A stretch of 64,000 bases of DNA from Lepas anatifera (Eukaryota; Arthropoda; Thecostraca; Lepadidae): positions 62,001 to 126,000 of the forward strand of contig JAOTON010000472.1 of NCBI GenBank assembly GCA_034440635.1. The letters are read 5' to 3'. Positions 11,652 through 24,214 of this stretch are shown here, piece after piece. Made by a program: the position numbers and the translations under genes. The stretch's first letter is position 1, and each line of letters begins with the position of its first letter. The notes beneath the pieces are model-generated. The model did not search any database. It saw nothing but the letters and a program-made list of their open reading frames with translations, and was not told the DNA's origin.

Positions 11652-11820
11652 GTCGGCGGCACGGCCCATTATAGCACGGTGGCATGGCGCGCCGGCAGAG
11701 CCAGCGCGGCGCCCTCTGTTGGCCCGCCAGGGCGCACCGGGCCCGACTCATTATGGCACGGTAGTATGGCGCGGCGCCCTCTGTCGGCCCGCGAGGGCGC
11801 GCCGGACCCGCGCGAGGCAG
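11652..11820 (+). repeat. Tandem duplication of a GC-rich unit, also the hAT target
   Basis: Two diverged units share CATTATRGCACGGTRGYATGGCGC, then GCGGCGCCCTCTG, then GGCCCGC. A third unit is split by the hAT-like element: its left part ends at 9262 and its right part resumes at 11117. Confidence 0.7.
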
Positions 11821-11824
11821 CGGC

Positions 11825-14800
11825 AGCCGCCTCGCCTGCCGCTCTGCGGTTCCTGCGGTACAGACGTACAGAGCCTGACCACTAAGCGACGGCGTTCGAC
11901 CGTTGTACGGTGTACCAGCGCGAGCGGCTACTGGGCCGCGCCGATATTCGACACACTGATTACATGCTGATGTCTGTAAAGTGATTCAGCCCGCATTCAT
12001 TGCCCAGCTAATAATCACAATTCGTCACAGGAGTTTAATGAGATGAAACAAGATGCTCGTGATCACGGCGGAACGACCGAAGGCCAAAATTAAGGATCGT
12101 GCATGACTGGCACCGTCTCACATTTGCGTGCTTCGCAGCAGTCAATTCCGTGCCAGAGTCCATCCACGTCTCTGATTAGAGCAACAGTATAAGGCCGGGG
12201 ACCCCGGCAGAGGCCTGGGAGCGGCGTGGGAAAGGTTGGCCCCACTACCGCTAGCCGCGGCGGGCGAGTGCCATCATTAGTCCGAGTATTGACACTAGCA
12301 CACGCCCGGGTCACTGTAACCCATCATGACGCGGCACAACGGTGCGTCCAGGGGTCGCTGACAGGCAGCGGCAGCCACCGCCTTTTTTAGCCGTGAGGCG
12401 AAACAGAGAACCGCGCTTTCCATTGGTTTTACCAAATAGCGGAGATGGTGACCGGCATGACAAAGAAGCTCGTCGCCATACCGGGAGACATGATAGAGTC
12501 TAAATACAAAACAAATACAAAACCGTTACGCTTGCCTCCGAAAACACGGCAATCAGGGATGGTAACACGCTCAGCCCCAAAATGAATGCAGAGCAGGTAC
12601 CCGGCGGCCGTCCTGCAAAGTTCACGGGCGACAAAACAGCTGATGCAACACAGCTGACAGCAACAATGCAAAGGTACGGCAACGCCCGGAGTGACGCCAC
12701 GCCGGCTCCAATGTCATCAGCGCGCCGCGCGACCCCCAGGCACCCGCCAGAGCCTGTGCGATGTCGCAGCTGATGACAAACAACACGGGAACTGCCCTCA
12801 ACAGGATAATGGAGAGCGATGTGGCCGCAAAGACGACATTGTCCACCAATGCCAGGCGAATCACACAGTCACGAACAAAAACTTTCGTGAAAATCCGTCA
12901 ACCAAGTAATGACCTTGACGACAAAACTACCACTCACTTCCTGCGTGGCCGCCGCGTCGCGGCAAGCACAACGAATTCGATTGGTTTCTCTTCAGGGTGT
13001 TCCTCTCGGCTCACAGGCCCAGCGCTGGCGTCGGCGCCGACGTAACGACCTTGATGTACATCAACAAACACCACTGAGCTCGGTGCATCGACCCCGCCCA
13101 AACACCTAGCGCGCCAGGCCGGCGTGCTGGCGTCTTCCCCCGGCCCAGCAGCGTCGCCCGAGCACCGACACGGCCGAGACGGTGTCAGTGTCGGCCAGGT
13201 CGGCGTGCCGGCTGCAATGCGGCGCAGTAGGCCGCCAGACGCGCCGGTGGCGACGAAAGGGCCACTGACACCGCCACGTCAGCTCGGCACGCTGGCAGCA
13301 TCCATAAACACGGCAGTAGCAGGGACCGACACGGCAGCAGCGGGGACCGACCCGGCGACAGCGGGGACCGACACAGCAGCACCGAAAACTGCTCCGGTCG
13401 CCCACCTAGCGATACCTCACCAGCGACGACGGCTCCAAGGTGCTTACATATCGCGCGTGCTGGTGAAGACACCGGCCTTTCACGTTTTTTCTGCCAGATG
13501 AAAAAACCCTTAAACTGAAACTCGGTCTACTAGAGAAATAATCCAAGACAACTGACTAACATAACCCGGTTCATTTATTCTACGTCACTCTCGATTTACC
13601 ACCTGATTCCCACAAGCCACACAAAAACGTGATCTGTCCCACTTTTGTGGCACCTCGTTCACCTAAATTTTCGGCGCAGTCTCTCACATTGCCTGCCAAC
13701 GGATGTGGGAGGGGAGGGGGGCTGAAACGACGCAGGCTGTCCCCGATTTGTGACGTCTCACGTCGTTCAACGCCAGCGAAGGGGGTGAGGAAAGGAGAGG
13801 GCACGGGGCACTGCACCTGTGGAATGTGCCAGCCAACCTATTTCTGTCAGCACTCTCTCAACAGCTGCTCCATGGTAAATCAACGAGTGAATGAATACAC
13901 AGTCGCGGCAAGAGACGGTCGTTTGTGTTTATGGTTGTGCTTCATACCAGACACGTTTCAATTGACACCTTGGCTTCCAGCAGTTGCTAATTAACGGAGC
14001 TGTCAGATCGACAGTTTTCGAATGCGCCTCCAAGTCTTCACAAGATATGTTCACGAATGTGTTTTCGAGTCTTCTTTTCTATTCTTGCACGACAAACCAT
14101 ACATACGCCTTTTACCACGCCAACATAACAAACCCCACGTTTGGGAAAATCAGAGCCCGCTACCCCCCTGTGGACCATCATTCCACTTCAAGCCGTTCTC
14201 CTTCCACAAACGTGAACTGATCAAGCAGCTCGGACCCAGAAGAGGCAGACGTTGCTGGAGCCCATTAGGACCGGGTCTCGGCGGGACTTAGCGGTGCGTC
14301 CTCTGCAGCTGCGGTGCGTACTACGCAGCAGCACATGGTGGGGCGGACGGTGTCGGTGACCGGCAGATAGCACAGGCTCAGGGGCCGCCGGCGGGGCAGC
14401 ATTAATCCCCGCCACAGCCCGCCCTTCTTACGGGACAGCCACAAAAAATGAGGCGGCCGAAAACGCCAGAAGGAGCGGCCCGACGTGGCTATTGTGAGTC
14501 ACAGCGAACCACGCGAGGTGGCCGGATGGACCTGGCGACTCACAAGGGCGACTCACAAGGGCGACTCACTCACTGGCGACTCACTATTATCTATTTTTAC
14601 ACGAAGCAAATTCTGGTGAAAATCGTATTATCATGAAAAACGTCTATCCGTCATCCATCCGTTCCTTTCAGCATACTCAGTTCCGAATATCAAACAGACT
14701 CACCGGCAGAAACTATCCTAACCAGAAGTCAGAGTCAGTGGAGCCGAGTACGTTACCATTCTAGCATTCTCCCTGGTTACTGTTTCCAAGGCAAGACGAA

Positions 14801-16600
14801 AGAACGCATCAAAAATTACTTCGCACCACGTGCAATGACAAAACTATAGGAAACAACTACATAATTTCTCCTCCGTCTCCCACAACAATAGAGTTTAACT
14901 TGTTTTTTCTTTCTGACCGTACTCTCGCCGTTCATCTATCGATTGGGAGAAAGCATTCGCTTGCGTATCGTGAACACCTTCAACACAACCATAAAAACTT
15001 TGCTCACACTGAGCGTTCCGCACCCATGATGGAACTTCACGTGGTGATGCTTGAATTATTTACAAACAAAAATCCCTTCAACCGCACGACAGACTCGTCA
15101 TGCCGTAAATCCCGTGTGGTGCAGTTAAGGCCTTATGCAAACTCTTATCGAATCCTTCTAAAGAGACGATTTGGGACCACCGCTATAATTCAAGGAGTAA
15201 AGGTCAATTTTAAGATCTGGAACCATTCCATTTACCATTCACTGTCCGACACACCCGCAGTACTTTAATTCAACATTTCTAAGCCAACCTCTACACTTAT
15301 CAGGATTCAGTTTACATTTTGGCAGCGTCCATTCGCGAGGAAAATAGTGAAAACAGGCAAAAACAACTTAATTATTGCTTTAATTGATCATAACTAGGGG
15401 ATTGTGACCAACAACTGGTGTGTGTTCGATTTCCCTCGGGTATTACGATTGAGGCCGCAGTCACCTGCAGAATGCAGTGGCTTGGTTCAAGTAAGTCAGC
15501 AGTCCCTCCCCTGGCCCGCCCTCTACTCCACACTATACGCCGGCCCTACCCCGTACAAAGAATTATGACCGTCAGCCTACGCCTTGACTGCCCTCTAAAT
15601 GGGCCTGATGGGCACATTTGAGCTAAGTGCAACGCGTCAGCGGCTGAAGTGTAGTGAATTATTCGTACTGTCAGCGTGAGTCAAAGCCTGGATCTCCGCA
15701 CTCTAACAGCTTTGCAGATATCTGTAAAGATGAAGCCTGCAATGGGCAGCGGCTAAAATTGTATGGCTAAAGAAAGATGAATGGTTGTCGATCAAAATGA
15801 TTCGGGATGTAGAAAACTAGCAACGCCAGGAGAACAAAGGATACAATGACTATACTATTTGATCGCATATTGAAGAAAGGATGGAAAAGCAAAACCTTAT
15901 TCCTTTACACCAGGAAAACCTCGATTACATCAAAATGGTTGATTCCGAGTAGATAACATGAGATCATTCCCACTTACAGTTTGAACTCATCAAATGGCAA
16001 ACTTAAGCAAATGTCCAATATTCAGGTAAGAATAGCAATCATTCCAGCCTGTAATCTCGGCAGCCAATACCACAAAAAAATGTTGAAGCCTCAGCCATAA
16101 GTCGTCATTTCCGAACAAAACTATCCGACGCCTCGCCCCCATCAAGACCAGACAGACGAGTGTCGGCGGTGCAGACGGCACTCATCCCTCATGACTGCGC
16201 TCCGCCGCGTCGCCGCCGTCGGCGACGGTGTGCGAACAAAGAACTGGCCGGCGCGGCGGCGGGGCAGCAGCCACCAGCTGACCGGCCGCCACGCGCCACA
16301 GATCAATAGGGAGCCGTTCACCGCGCGAGGGGGAGGGGACGTGGCGCGCAGAGGCGGCAGCGAATCACGCAGGCCCGTCCAGGCAACTTGACCCACATAG
16401 CCGCACAACACCGACGAAGGCGCGACCAGCACTGCTGCTGCTGCTCCTCCTCCCCCTCCGTTGGCAAGTTATGGGACAGTGCGGTTTGATGTGCAACACA
16501 TGAATGATATTCACACAAGACAGGTTTCAGAGCGAGAGGAATCGGTTCGCCCTCTTCTATGACTCTTGAATTATTACGCATGAATCGCGGCGCGGTTCTC
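11825..16600. other. Mostly non-coding; lies in the large putative Mxd intron or beyond
   Basis: No recognised gene. It contains a possible decayed membrane-protein fragment (12429-12900), a short 21-bp tandem of GGGGACCGACACGGC type at about 13315-13385, and a small GGCGACTCAC tandem at about 14535-14585. I searched for the missing bHLH exon of the Mxd gene here and did not find it. Confidence 0.4.
12429..12900 (-). pseudogene. Possible decayed multi-pass membrane protein fragment
   Basis: Three consecutive minus-strand frames each carry long hydrophobic stretches: about 12870-12700 (LALVDNVVFAATSLSIILL and following), 12700-12500 (ALPYLCIVAVSCVASAVL and a second segment) and about 12490-12429. 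Frame changes near 12700 and 12490 would join them into one membrane-protein-like stretch. No family is recognised. Chance hydrophobicity on the reverse of a charged low-complexity strand is a real alternative. Confidence 0.2.
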
Positions 16601-16612
16601 AGCAGTACTCAC

Positions 16613-16642
16613 CGATTCTTCTCCAGTTCATTATGGGTGGAC
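16613..16642 (-). CDS. Mxd exon 3: 30-nt exon, start of the bHLH basic region
   Basis: Acceptor TTTATTCCTCAG|G and donor AATCG|GTGAGT frame a 30-nt exon encoding STHNELEKNR (the Arg is completed by the next exon). STHNE.EKNR is diagnostic of Mxd-family basic regions. Confidence 0.88.
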
Positions 16643-19025
16643 CTGAGGAATAAAACACATTTCAGCGCATTTATGGCTGGGCATCGGTATTCAATCGAAT
16701 CATTATTCGAGTGCAGATAGGCGACTCAAACATGGGCTATGAAATGCAATGAACCAATAAATCAATACACGATAAACAGCTTTACAAATGAGAAGGGTGC
16801 AATACAACCAGTAAAACACTTTTATCGGCCATGCGTGAGCGGAAGCCTCTGTTTCAATATGGCAAGTAAAGGTTGGGCTTATTTGTCGTTCAATGGTTTA
16901 TCATTTCTCTATGACATAAACGCGATGAAATCACACACCAAGTCCAGCCGTGACGAGTGAATGGTTAACAAGTGAATGGTTAGCCAAAACCAATTTTCAA
17001 GAAGCATGAGCGAGAAAAATCGATAGGAGCATATCAACACAATTACTGAGTTAATTTCTGCTCTCGGAATTCTGAACAAATCAATTATTCGGTTTAATCG
17101 CGCTGGACTACAGCCAAAGAACGCTTCACTCAGAAACATTCATTTCACCTTACAAACCCTTTTCTCCGAGCTCACGTGCATTCTGGCTGCGAGATTTCGC
17201 TTGCCAGCGTTGGAACTTCAGAATCCCCATTCGGAGTGCACTGCTCGAGGTCTCGGGGAAACGCACACTCCCGCTATGCAGCTACCGCTTTGCTTCATAA
17301 CTGGATGCATAGAATCAAATTGACATCGCTACCCGTGAGTGAAGGTTTCATTCCGACACGACACCCACCCGCAGATATATAGGCTTTTCACTGATCTAGC
17401 TTTCTATTGGACAGTAGTTTGGCAGATTCATCTACCCCTTCTGGAGGGACTTGGACAAGGTTATAAGTACGCAAATAGGTTGTAATTATGATAGGCATTT
17501 ATCTTGGCTGCGCAAACTGCACAGTTTCATGTCATCTATGTTATGAAATAATAAGTCATCCAAAAAATATTCTTCACTTGCCATCTTGATCTTGAAACAT
17601 ACATGTTGGCTTGGTTACCGCCCATAAAGTCATTTCAATAGTTTTCTAATGGGATGTGCAAGGAATGCTGTATATTTTTAGCATGGAGAACATATTACCT
17701 GCTGATCATTCCCCTCCTTCCTTTCATGTGTCTTTTGTTAAGCTGCTCTGCTGACTCCACTAGAGGCACAGTTGATGCATACCCATGCTCTGCTTCTGGA
17801 AAAAGACACAGGAAGTTAGCAGACAGAATGAACATAACCATGCCAGACCTGACCAATTCCTTTCTTAGAGCAACAGAAGCAGGAACTCTTCTCAATGCAA
17901 CTCCTGTCTACATTAACATAGGAGAAAGAAAGATTATCCCAGACCATACTCCAAATAGGTTCAGGTTCACCATGCTCCAAACAATCATGCATTAATATGG
18001 ACCAGATAAACCTCAAACCAGGAAGGAAAAGAGCTGAAAGTGTTCAAATACTTTGTTTGTAACATGTTTAATATTTACACCAAACCCTTACTCAGACTGC
18101 AGTAATTTGACTTTGATGTAAACATATATTGAATCTGTGCAATAGACAGAGTCTAAATGAAAATCATAGGTATATATCATGAATAAAACTCTCTCCCAAT
18201 TGGTCCCTCAATGCCTAAGGCCCATAAAAACAATGTTATGCCTGAATGCCAAAGGGTAGCTACCTTGTGTCAAATAAATAAAAGCGACACCACTTGGGAA
18301 CAATATACCAAAGAAGGTTTAATTTTCAACAGTACATCCAAATCTAGACAAGTACAGAGGTTATAATTTCTAGCAAACATCCTATTCCTACCAAGTTAAC
18401 CATCAAGTCTCTGAAAAACTTCCTTGAACTAGGTACTGAATATCTAAAATTTATTTGACTGTTTCTCAATGAAATAACGACACATTGATAAAATTGTCCC
18501 AGTCAATTCATAATGTAAGAAGATAAGCAGTACCCAACTAAGCACCCAGGCACCTTCCATGCCACTAGGTAGGTATCTACCTATACCATCTCAATCTGCA
18601 GAATGTAGTACAAGTAGGCAGCTTAATAAGGTGGTTGGGGATTCTTACACCTTCCTGACAGGACAAAAATCAACTATGGTTCAATTTTAGCAGAATTATA
18701 TCATTGCAACCATTAACATCTAACGAAATTTCGAAAAAAATCAACTGCTTCATTCGCGTCATTTGCCTATAACAATAATAACTATCTCATGTTTCTGTAT
18801 TTCCCCAGTATTCCTCAGTGCCACAAAGATAAATGTGCCACCCCATATCAAGAAGGTTCCTAAAGGGCGGAAAAAACAAGATCTCATTGAAATATACAAC
18901 ATCTAGAAGGCTGACACCTCTCTGAGTAGGAAAATACCTAGGTAGGTACCTCCCTAATTCAAACACTCACCTCTTTCCCTTCGATCCAGGAACTCGGCAG
19001 CTTTAATCAGGGCATCGATCGACAT
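16613..19025 (-). CDS. Mxd/Mxi1-type Myc antagonist, N-terminal three coding exons (partial)
   Basis: Mxd proteins dimerise with Max, bind E-boxes in the nucleus and recruit the Sin3 co-repressor, opposing Myc. Exon 1 (18971-19025) encodes the Sin3-interaction helix, MSIDALIKAAEFLDRRER. Exon 2 (17699-17795) gives the hallmark EAEHGYAS plus a basic linker. Exon 3 (16613-16642, only 30 nt) encodes STHNELEKNR, the start of the bHLH basic region. All junctions are phase-consistent (1, 2, 2) with GT-AG sites. The start is the ATG directly before the Sin3 helix. The rest of the bHLH-zipper (expected to continue with a RAHLR-like helix) was not found in 1-16600, so later exons probably lie beyond the left edge. 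The protein most resembles Mxi1 by AAEFL.RRER; orthology within the Mxd1/Mxi1/Mxd3/Mxd4 group is undecided. Confidence 0.88.
17699..17795 (-). CDS. Mxd exon 2: EHGYAS motif and linker
   Basis: Acceptor CTTTTTCCAG|AA; the first two bases complete the Glu codon begun in exon 1. The donor is AGCAG|GTAATA. The linker ends KRHMKGRRGMIS, basic as expected just before the bHLH. Confidence 0.88.
18971..19025 (-). CDS. Mxd exon 1: Sin3-interaction domain
   Basis: 18 codons plus one base; donor AGAG|GTGAGT. The amphipathic helix, with Leu, Ala-Ala and Phe-Leu on one face, is the known Sin3 PAH2-binding signature of Mxd proteins. Confidence 0.88.
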
Positions 19026-21100
19026 TCTCAGAAGTAAAAAGTATCAAGTAAGGGCAAGAGAGCCACAGGCGTTCCGAAAAAGCCAACCTAAAGTTCAGTC
19101 CTCCCAGTTCCCAATCTTTCCCCGCCGGAGCTGGTACCGCCCACCTCCTTCACGAACGAAATCCAAACACAGAAAAACGTGGACCGTCATGCGCTTTGTT
19201 TCCATTCAAGCTCTCATATAAACATTAGAACTAACACAAGCTATGAGATATTACAAATGACGTCATAAGAAATAAAATGGCCTATGATGATGTCATATTG
19301 CAGTTTTATAATAAATAAATACAATTTACCTTCAATAAATTTATAACAACATATACCAGGAACAAAAATTAGATATAATTTACCAGCATTGTAAGCTTCC
19401 GTCTATTTTCAGGAAAAATTGACATAAAACATAAAAAATGTAAACATGAAAATGTTTGTGCAAATTCATACCATGAGGAAATAAGCAATAAATTATCAAA
19501 ACTGTAGGAAAATATACATGCACCATGGGCGGATTCATAGGAGCGGCAAATGGGGGCTCATGCTCTCCCCCGATCGACCCTTGGCACCTCCTGAAATGGT
19601 CACGGCGCCCCCTGAAAGCTCGATGTCGCTTCCCACCCCCCCCCCTCCCCAGGATGCCAAAATCAGCACCTACCGGTAGGATTTTGCCCAGGGTAATAGA
19701 GGATTTTGCCCCCACCTGATAGGTTTTGCCGGTCATAAGCGGCGCCCCCTGATCCGGATGCCGCCCCCCGATTCTCGTTCATCCGTATTCCGTATCCAGC
19801 TATATTTGGCAGCACACGTTAGGGTGATAAGAACTTTCCTCACACTGAGACAGACAGTAAAGACAGTAAGGAATTGTTGACAGTAAGGAATTGTTTACAA
19901 AAGAAAATAAAAAACAGAATTGTAATAAATTTTAAAAACAACTACATTCATTAAACAAATTCTATTAAAAACTTTTATTTTTCTAACCAAAATTGTATGG
20001 CTGGTAAAAGGAAAATGTCGGTACTGAAAGGAGACGTATGGTGCGCTGGAGATGGAAGCAAAACTGAGGAGGGCGAGGGTGGTGATAATAAATAAGAGAG
20101 GTAAATAAGAGTCGCCTATGGTGGGATATAGGGCCTAATATCACCATATTCTATCCGTATTCAAGCTCAAGTATTATGGGAACCGCTGTCGATGGATGAT
20201 AATCCTCAGCAGCTCGGTTGTATACGTATCAGCCCAATGTTGATGAGCATCACGGTTAATATGGAAACTGGATGCTAGTCTAGTCCTAGCCTAGGTATAT
20301 CAATATACCGTGTGTGATTGAATTGTTTAGAACTTGTAGAATTAGGTTCAATCAATTGCCTTGAATTAGGGTGGTTATTGACATTAACCAGTTTGCAAAG
20401 TATGACATTTTCGACGAGATCTCGTTGGTGCGAGTGCCCTTGGAGACAGGAACGAGTGGTGTTAATTTTATCAACATGGTGCGAATTTGTGAGACTGGTG
20501 CGAGGAAAGTGACACTGGAAACCAAAAAAATAATGGCTAAATGGCTATAAAGACACAGGAGGGGGCCTTATAAAAAGTCCTCAACTAACCAACTAATAAG
20601 AGAGGTAACATTGCATTGTGTGGGTAGGAATGGGTGTGTTTTTCTCCGTTGTAAGGCAGATTGGTGTGAATTTTTGGTGGCTGGCGGTGCGAGAATTTTA
20701 GATGGCTGGTGCGACTTGTCTGGCCTGCTGTCATACTTTGCAGAATGGGACATGAACGTAGGGTCTTAGTGTAAAGACTTAAAGGGAGATACATGAAAAA
20801 ATTATTATTGTGGTTTCTTGCTATTTGAAAAATCTTGATAATGAAACTATCAATTATTTTTGTATCTTCGGCAAAATTTTGGGAGGCCACTCACTTATTA
20901 TCGAAATAGATTAACAGTTTCGGTAAAATGCCCATCACTTACCTATGCTCATACCCATCACTTACTTTTCGAAAACTATTTAAAGTTAGAAAGTAATGTT
21001 TTTTATATTACAAATGTCTGTTCTCCTGTATTTGTATTTGAATTAATTTTAAAAAGCTTTTAAAAACAACAAAATGAATTAGTTTGCCCTAAAACTATTG
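19026..21100. other. Intergenic; upstream region of the Mxd gene
   Basis: AT-rich and without a recognisable gene. The first few hundred bases left of about 19200 should hold the Mxd 5' UTR and promoter; no distinct motif was seen. A diverged MITE copy lies at 19524-19790. Confidence 0.5.
19524..19790 (+). mobile_element. hAT-like MITE, CATAGGCGGATCCAGG family, diverged copy
   Basis: It begins CATGGGCGGATTC and shares the family's internal CCCCGATCGACC, GATGTCGCTTCCCACC, CCTGATAGGTTTTGCCGG and GCGCCCCCTGATCCGGATG blocks with copies at 30292 and 48403. The right end is degenerate. Confidence 0.75.
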
Positions 21101-21109
21101 CCCAGCATA

Positions 21110-21245
21110 GTCATGCCAGCCGGCCTTAGGATTTTAGGGTGCGCACCCATTGTACTATTCGTTTTTTACAGTTGTAGTGTTTTTATAGTGTGTGCTGTTG
21201 CAATACATGTATGGGAGGAAAAACGGAAAAAACATAATTACTCAA
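21110..21245 (+). repeat. Diverged direct repeat, copy 1, with GGGTGCGCACCC palindrome
   Basis: It shares TTTTAGGGTGCGCACCCATT (palindrome at 21138-21149) and a later ATACATGTATGG with a second copy at about 24800-24930, 3.7 kb away. It may be an unrecognised repeat family or a local duplication. Confidence 0.6.
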
Positions 21246-22364
21246 GTCTTCAGCGGTTTCGTACAGCGGGTCTTGAGTCATTTTCTGCTTCAGCCCCAGG
21301 ATGACAAAACTTTTGCGTCAGATAGGTCACGTGACCCCGGTTTGAGAATTCCTAGGCTTCTGATTGGTTAATTGTGATTTCTTTTAAGCCCTATATTTCT
21401 GCTTCAAAAGAGTTTTGGAATGTTGTTTTTCTAAGGTAATTTTTTCTGTAGTAGTCCAAAGTTCTACATCACTATTTAGGATAGATATGACCTAATTCTT
21501 AGAGAAATTGATAGCCTTAGCCGTGTGTACGTCATATACATCGATATGAGGTGTACCGGTAAAGTCGTCTAGAAATGTTGACTTTGAGAGCAATTTTAAG
21601 GCATTTGCAGGCCGAATTCGCAAAAATGAGAATAGGACTTCTGAAACAACTTTTTGTAACCTTTTCATATAGCCAATAAAATCTTTTCACGTATCTCCCT
21701 CTAAGTCAAACCAGGCAGATAAAATTGAAATACTTTTGGCAATAATTTTTAGAGTGACTCATTTTAAACCATTTTATATTTTCATAGGTGTCAGATGCAC
21801 TTATAAAAATCTTTTATTTTCAGGATGTAATCTGCACTGCATGCAATATGATGCTGATGATGGTGCCACCTGTGTGGCTCAATCTTTGCGAGTTGCGCCC
21901 TCTGATCAGGGCGGGGATGAGGTCGCTGGTCGTGCATGTAAATATACATTGTCTCGAACTGCTTTTTACTGTTTGTGAGTGTTTTTACCGTGCGCAAGTG
22001 TGTTTTACCGTTTTGCTGTGTATGTTTTCTTCCTCTCTCTTCCTCCCGCGGGAACTTTTCCTTTACTTCTTAGGTACTGTTTTAATCTGATTTTATCTGA
22101 TTGTGTTTTATTCAGTAAATATATGTGTATGGATGTAACTTGTGATGCCCTGGTGTTATCTATGGGCCCCACACAGGGGTATCATGGTACAGTGTGCTGA
22201 TGCATATATGCCTTTTACATTGAGTAGCACACTTTCAATATACCATGCATGGACATAAATCTGACATACTTGCATTCAAATGGAAGCATGCATTCCAATC
22301 TTTAAAATTTGACTGGCTTCTTCACTCTCACTTTGAAGTTGTCAGCGATTTGTATATGTATTTA

Positions 22365-23690
22365 TTCAGCTACCTATGGACCGATCTCCCTCCTCCCAAG
22401 TCTCTCAAAGGTACTAGAAAAATTAGTTTATGGCCAGGTTATCGAATTTCTTACGGAAAATAACATAATTTTTTATCACCAATTCGGCTTCCACAAAAAT
22501 CACAGTACGTTTATGCCAATTTCCCTACTCTATGAAGAAATAACCTCCGCACTGGCTTGTAAGAAAATTTGTGCATCTATTTACCTCGATTTCCGCAAGG
22601 CATTCGATACGGTTAATCATGGAACTCTCATTCAAAAACTTAAAATGTATGGTATCCAAAATGTTCCCCTAAAATTCTTTGAATCTTACCTCTGTAATCA
22701 TAGCCAAAATGTCAAATTCAATTCATATAAATCCACAATTCCTAAATCAATTACAATGGGTGTCCCCCAGGGCTCGGTCCTGGGCCCCTTACTCTTTCTC
22801 TTATATATTAATGATATACACAAAAGTTCTACGATTCCCTCATTCTACTTATTTGCGGATGATACGGCACTCTTGTTCACGTCGGATTCACTGGACTCCC
22901 TTCAACGCAACATCGACCATAGTATCACATCCATCTGTAAATGGCTAAATTGCAACCGGTTAACCCTCAATGCCAACAAGTCTACGTTCCAGCTTTTCTC
23001 CCATGACAAAAATTTAGACTTACAAGTAAAGATAGGTGATGCTCCCCTCGAAAGGAAATTTTCAACCAAATATCTTGGCATACTTATCGATGAGGATTTG
23101 AGGTGGAAGACACAGATCAAAAGCCTAGAAAACTCCATATCTAGAACCATCGGCATTATTCAGAGGAACATATATATTCTAAATTCGTGCCATATTCACC
23201 TCTTATATAACTCACTTATCCTACCGTTCCTAACATATTGTATTCAGCTTTGGGGTTCTACATATGATTATAAGCTTAGAAAACTAGTCACTCTGCAAAA
23301 AGAATCGTGAGAGTAATTGATGGAGCAGATCGGCTGGCCCACACAAACCCAATCTTCAAAAAATACGGTATTTTGAAACTCCATCACCTTGTCGAATTTA
23401 CACAGCTCAAATTAATGCACAAATTTCTCTGCAATCAACTACCCCGGCCACTGGGCTCTCGTCTGTATAGAATTGAATTTGATCCCAACCAACGAAACGC
23501 CAGACAAATGCAACACTTTAGAGTACCATCTGTTCGTACAATGTATCGCAAATTTTCCCTCTTTGTATCTGCCCCAAGGATTTGGAATAGAACCGTGGCA
23601 ACTAAAATCAGAAATATAGACGATGTACCTCTTTCGAAAACGTTTTTCAAGCTAGTTGTGAAGAAGCTATATATTGACGATTATTAATCG
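22365..23690 (+). mobile_element. 5'-truncated LINE reverse transcriptase, one frameshift
   Basis: The frame starts abruptly inside the reverse transcriptase at GPISLLPSLSKVLEKL. It continues through QFGFHKNHST, DFRKAFDTVNH, GVPQGSVLGPLLFLLYIND, the catalytic FADDTALL box near 22855, and the TKYLGILIDEDLRW thumb. Near 23297-23304 the frame shifts by one base at a short A run, and the C-terminal part is read from 23307 to the stop at about 23687. Apart from this and the missing endonuclease the frame is clean, so the copy is much younger than the LINE at 1-3275 and belongs to a different lineage. Confidence 0.9.
23307..23687 (+). pseudogene. C-terminal part of the second LINE, after the frameshift
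   Basis: The open frame continues the LINE protein after a one-base shift: YGILKLHHLVEFTQLKLMHK, then a Phe/Arg-rich tail typical of LINE C-termini, ending in a stop. Confidence 0.8.
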
Positions 23691-24214
23691 ATTTATTCAG
23701 GATTTTCTCAACATTTATATTTTGTATCCTCTTGCGTTACATGTATTTGATATGGGCCCCGTTTCGCAGACGTTGCAGCGTGGGTTGTGATCCGCGCTGC
23801 TCTCCCTGGTGGTGCCATCGGCAACGCCAGTGGATGCGGTGTGGATTGCGCCGCATTCGGCAAGCTCATGCTGTTTGGTCTGTGGAGGGGGGCCAAGGTT
23901 AGGTTAGGCTTAGGTTAAACTGTAGTCTGGTCGATTAGATTGTACACTCAGATATTAGGATCCGAGATTTAGTTTGTAAATGACTCTGCTTAGTGATTTT
24001 CGAGACATGCACCACTCTCCAGGCTAAACTAAAAGAAAATATTATCGCTTACTAAATTACCTCGTGGTTATGTGCGTTAGTTAAATGATTTCGACAGTAT
24101 AGGGAGTCTAACAGGATCACCTCTGGCACCCTCATGTCTTATTCCAAATCATCCTCCCAAATCGCGCAACCCATCAAAACCAACCCTCTGCCCCTCTCTC
24201 TCTCTCTCAACTAG

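Noticed and set aside
17654..17995. 113-codon plus-strand frame with a hydrophobic start
   Set aside because: It is antisense to Mxd exon 2, where the minus strand has a conserved motif and proper splice sites.
23897..23916. Short GGTTAGGTTAGG tract, similar to arthropod telomere repeat TTAGG
   Set aside because: Only three to four units, interrupted; short tracts like this occur by chance and in interstitial sites.
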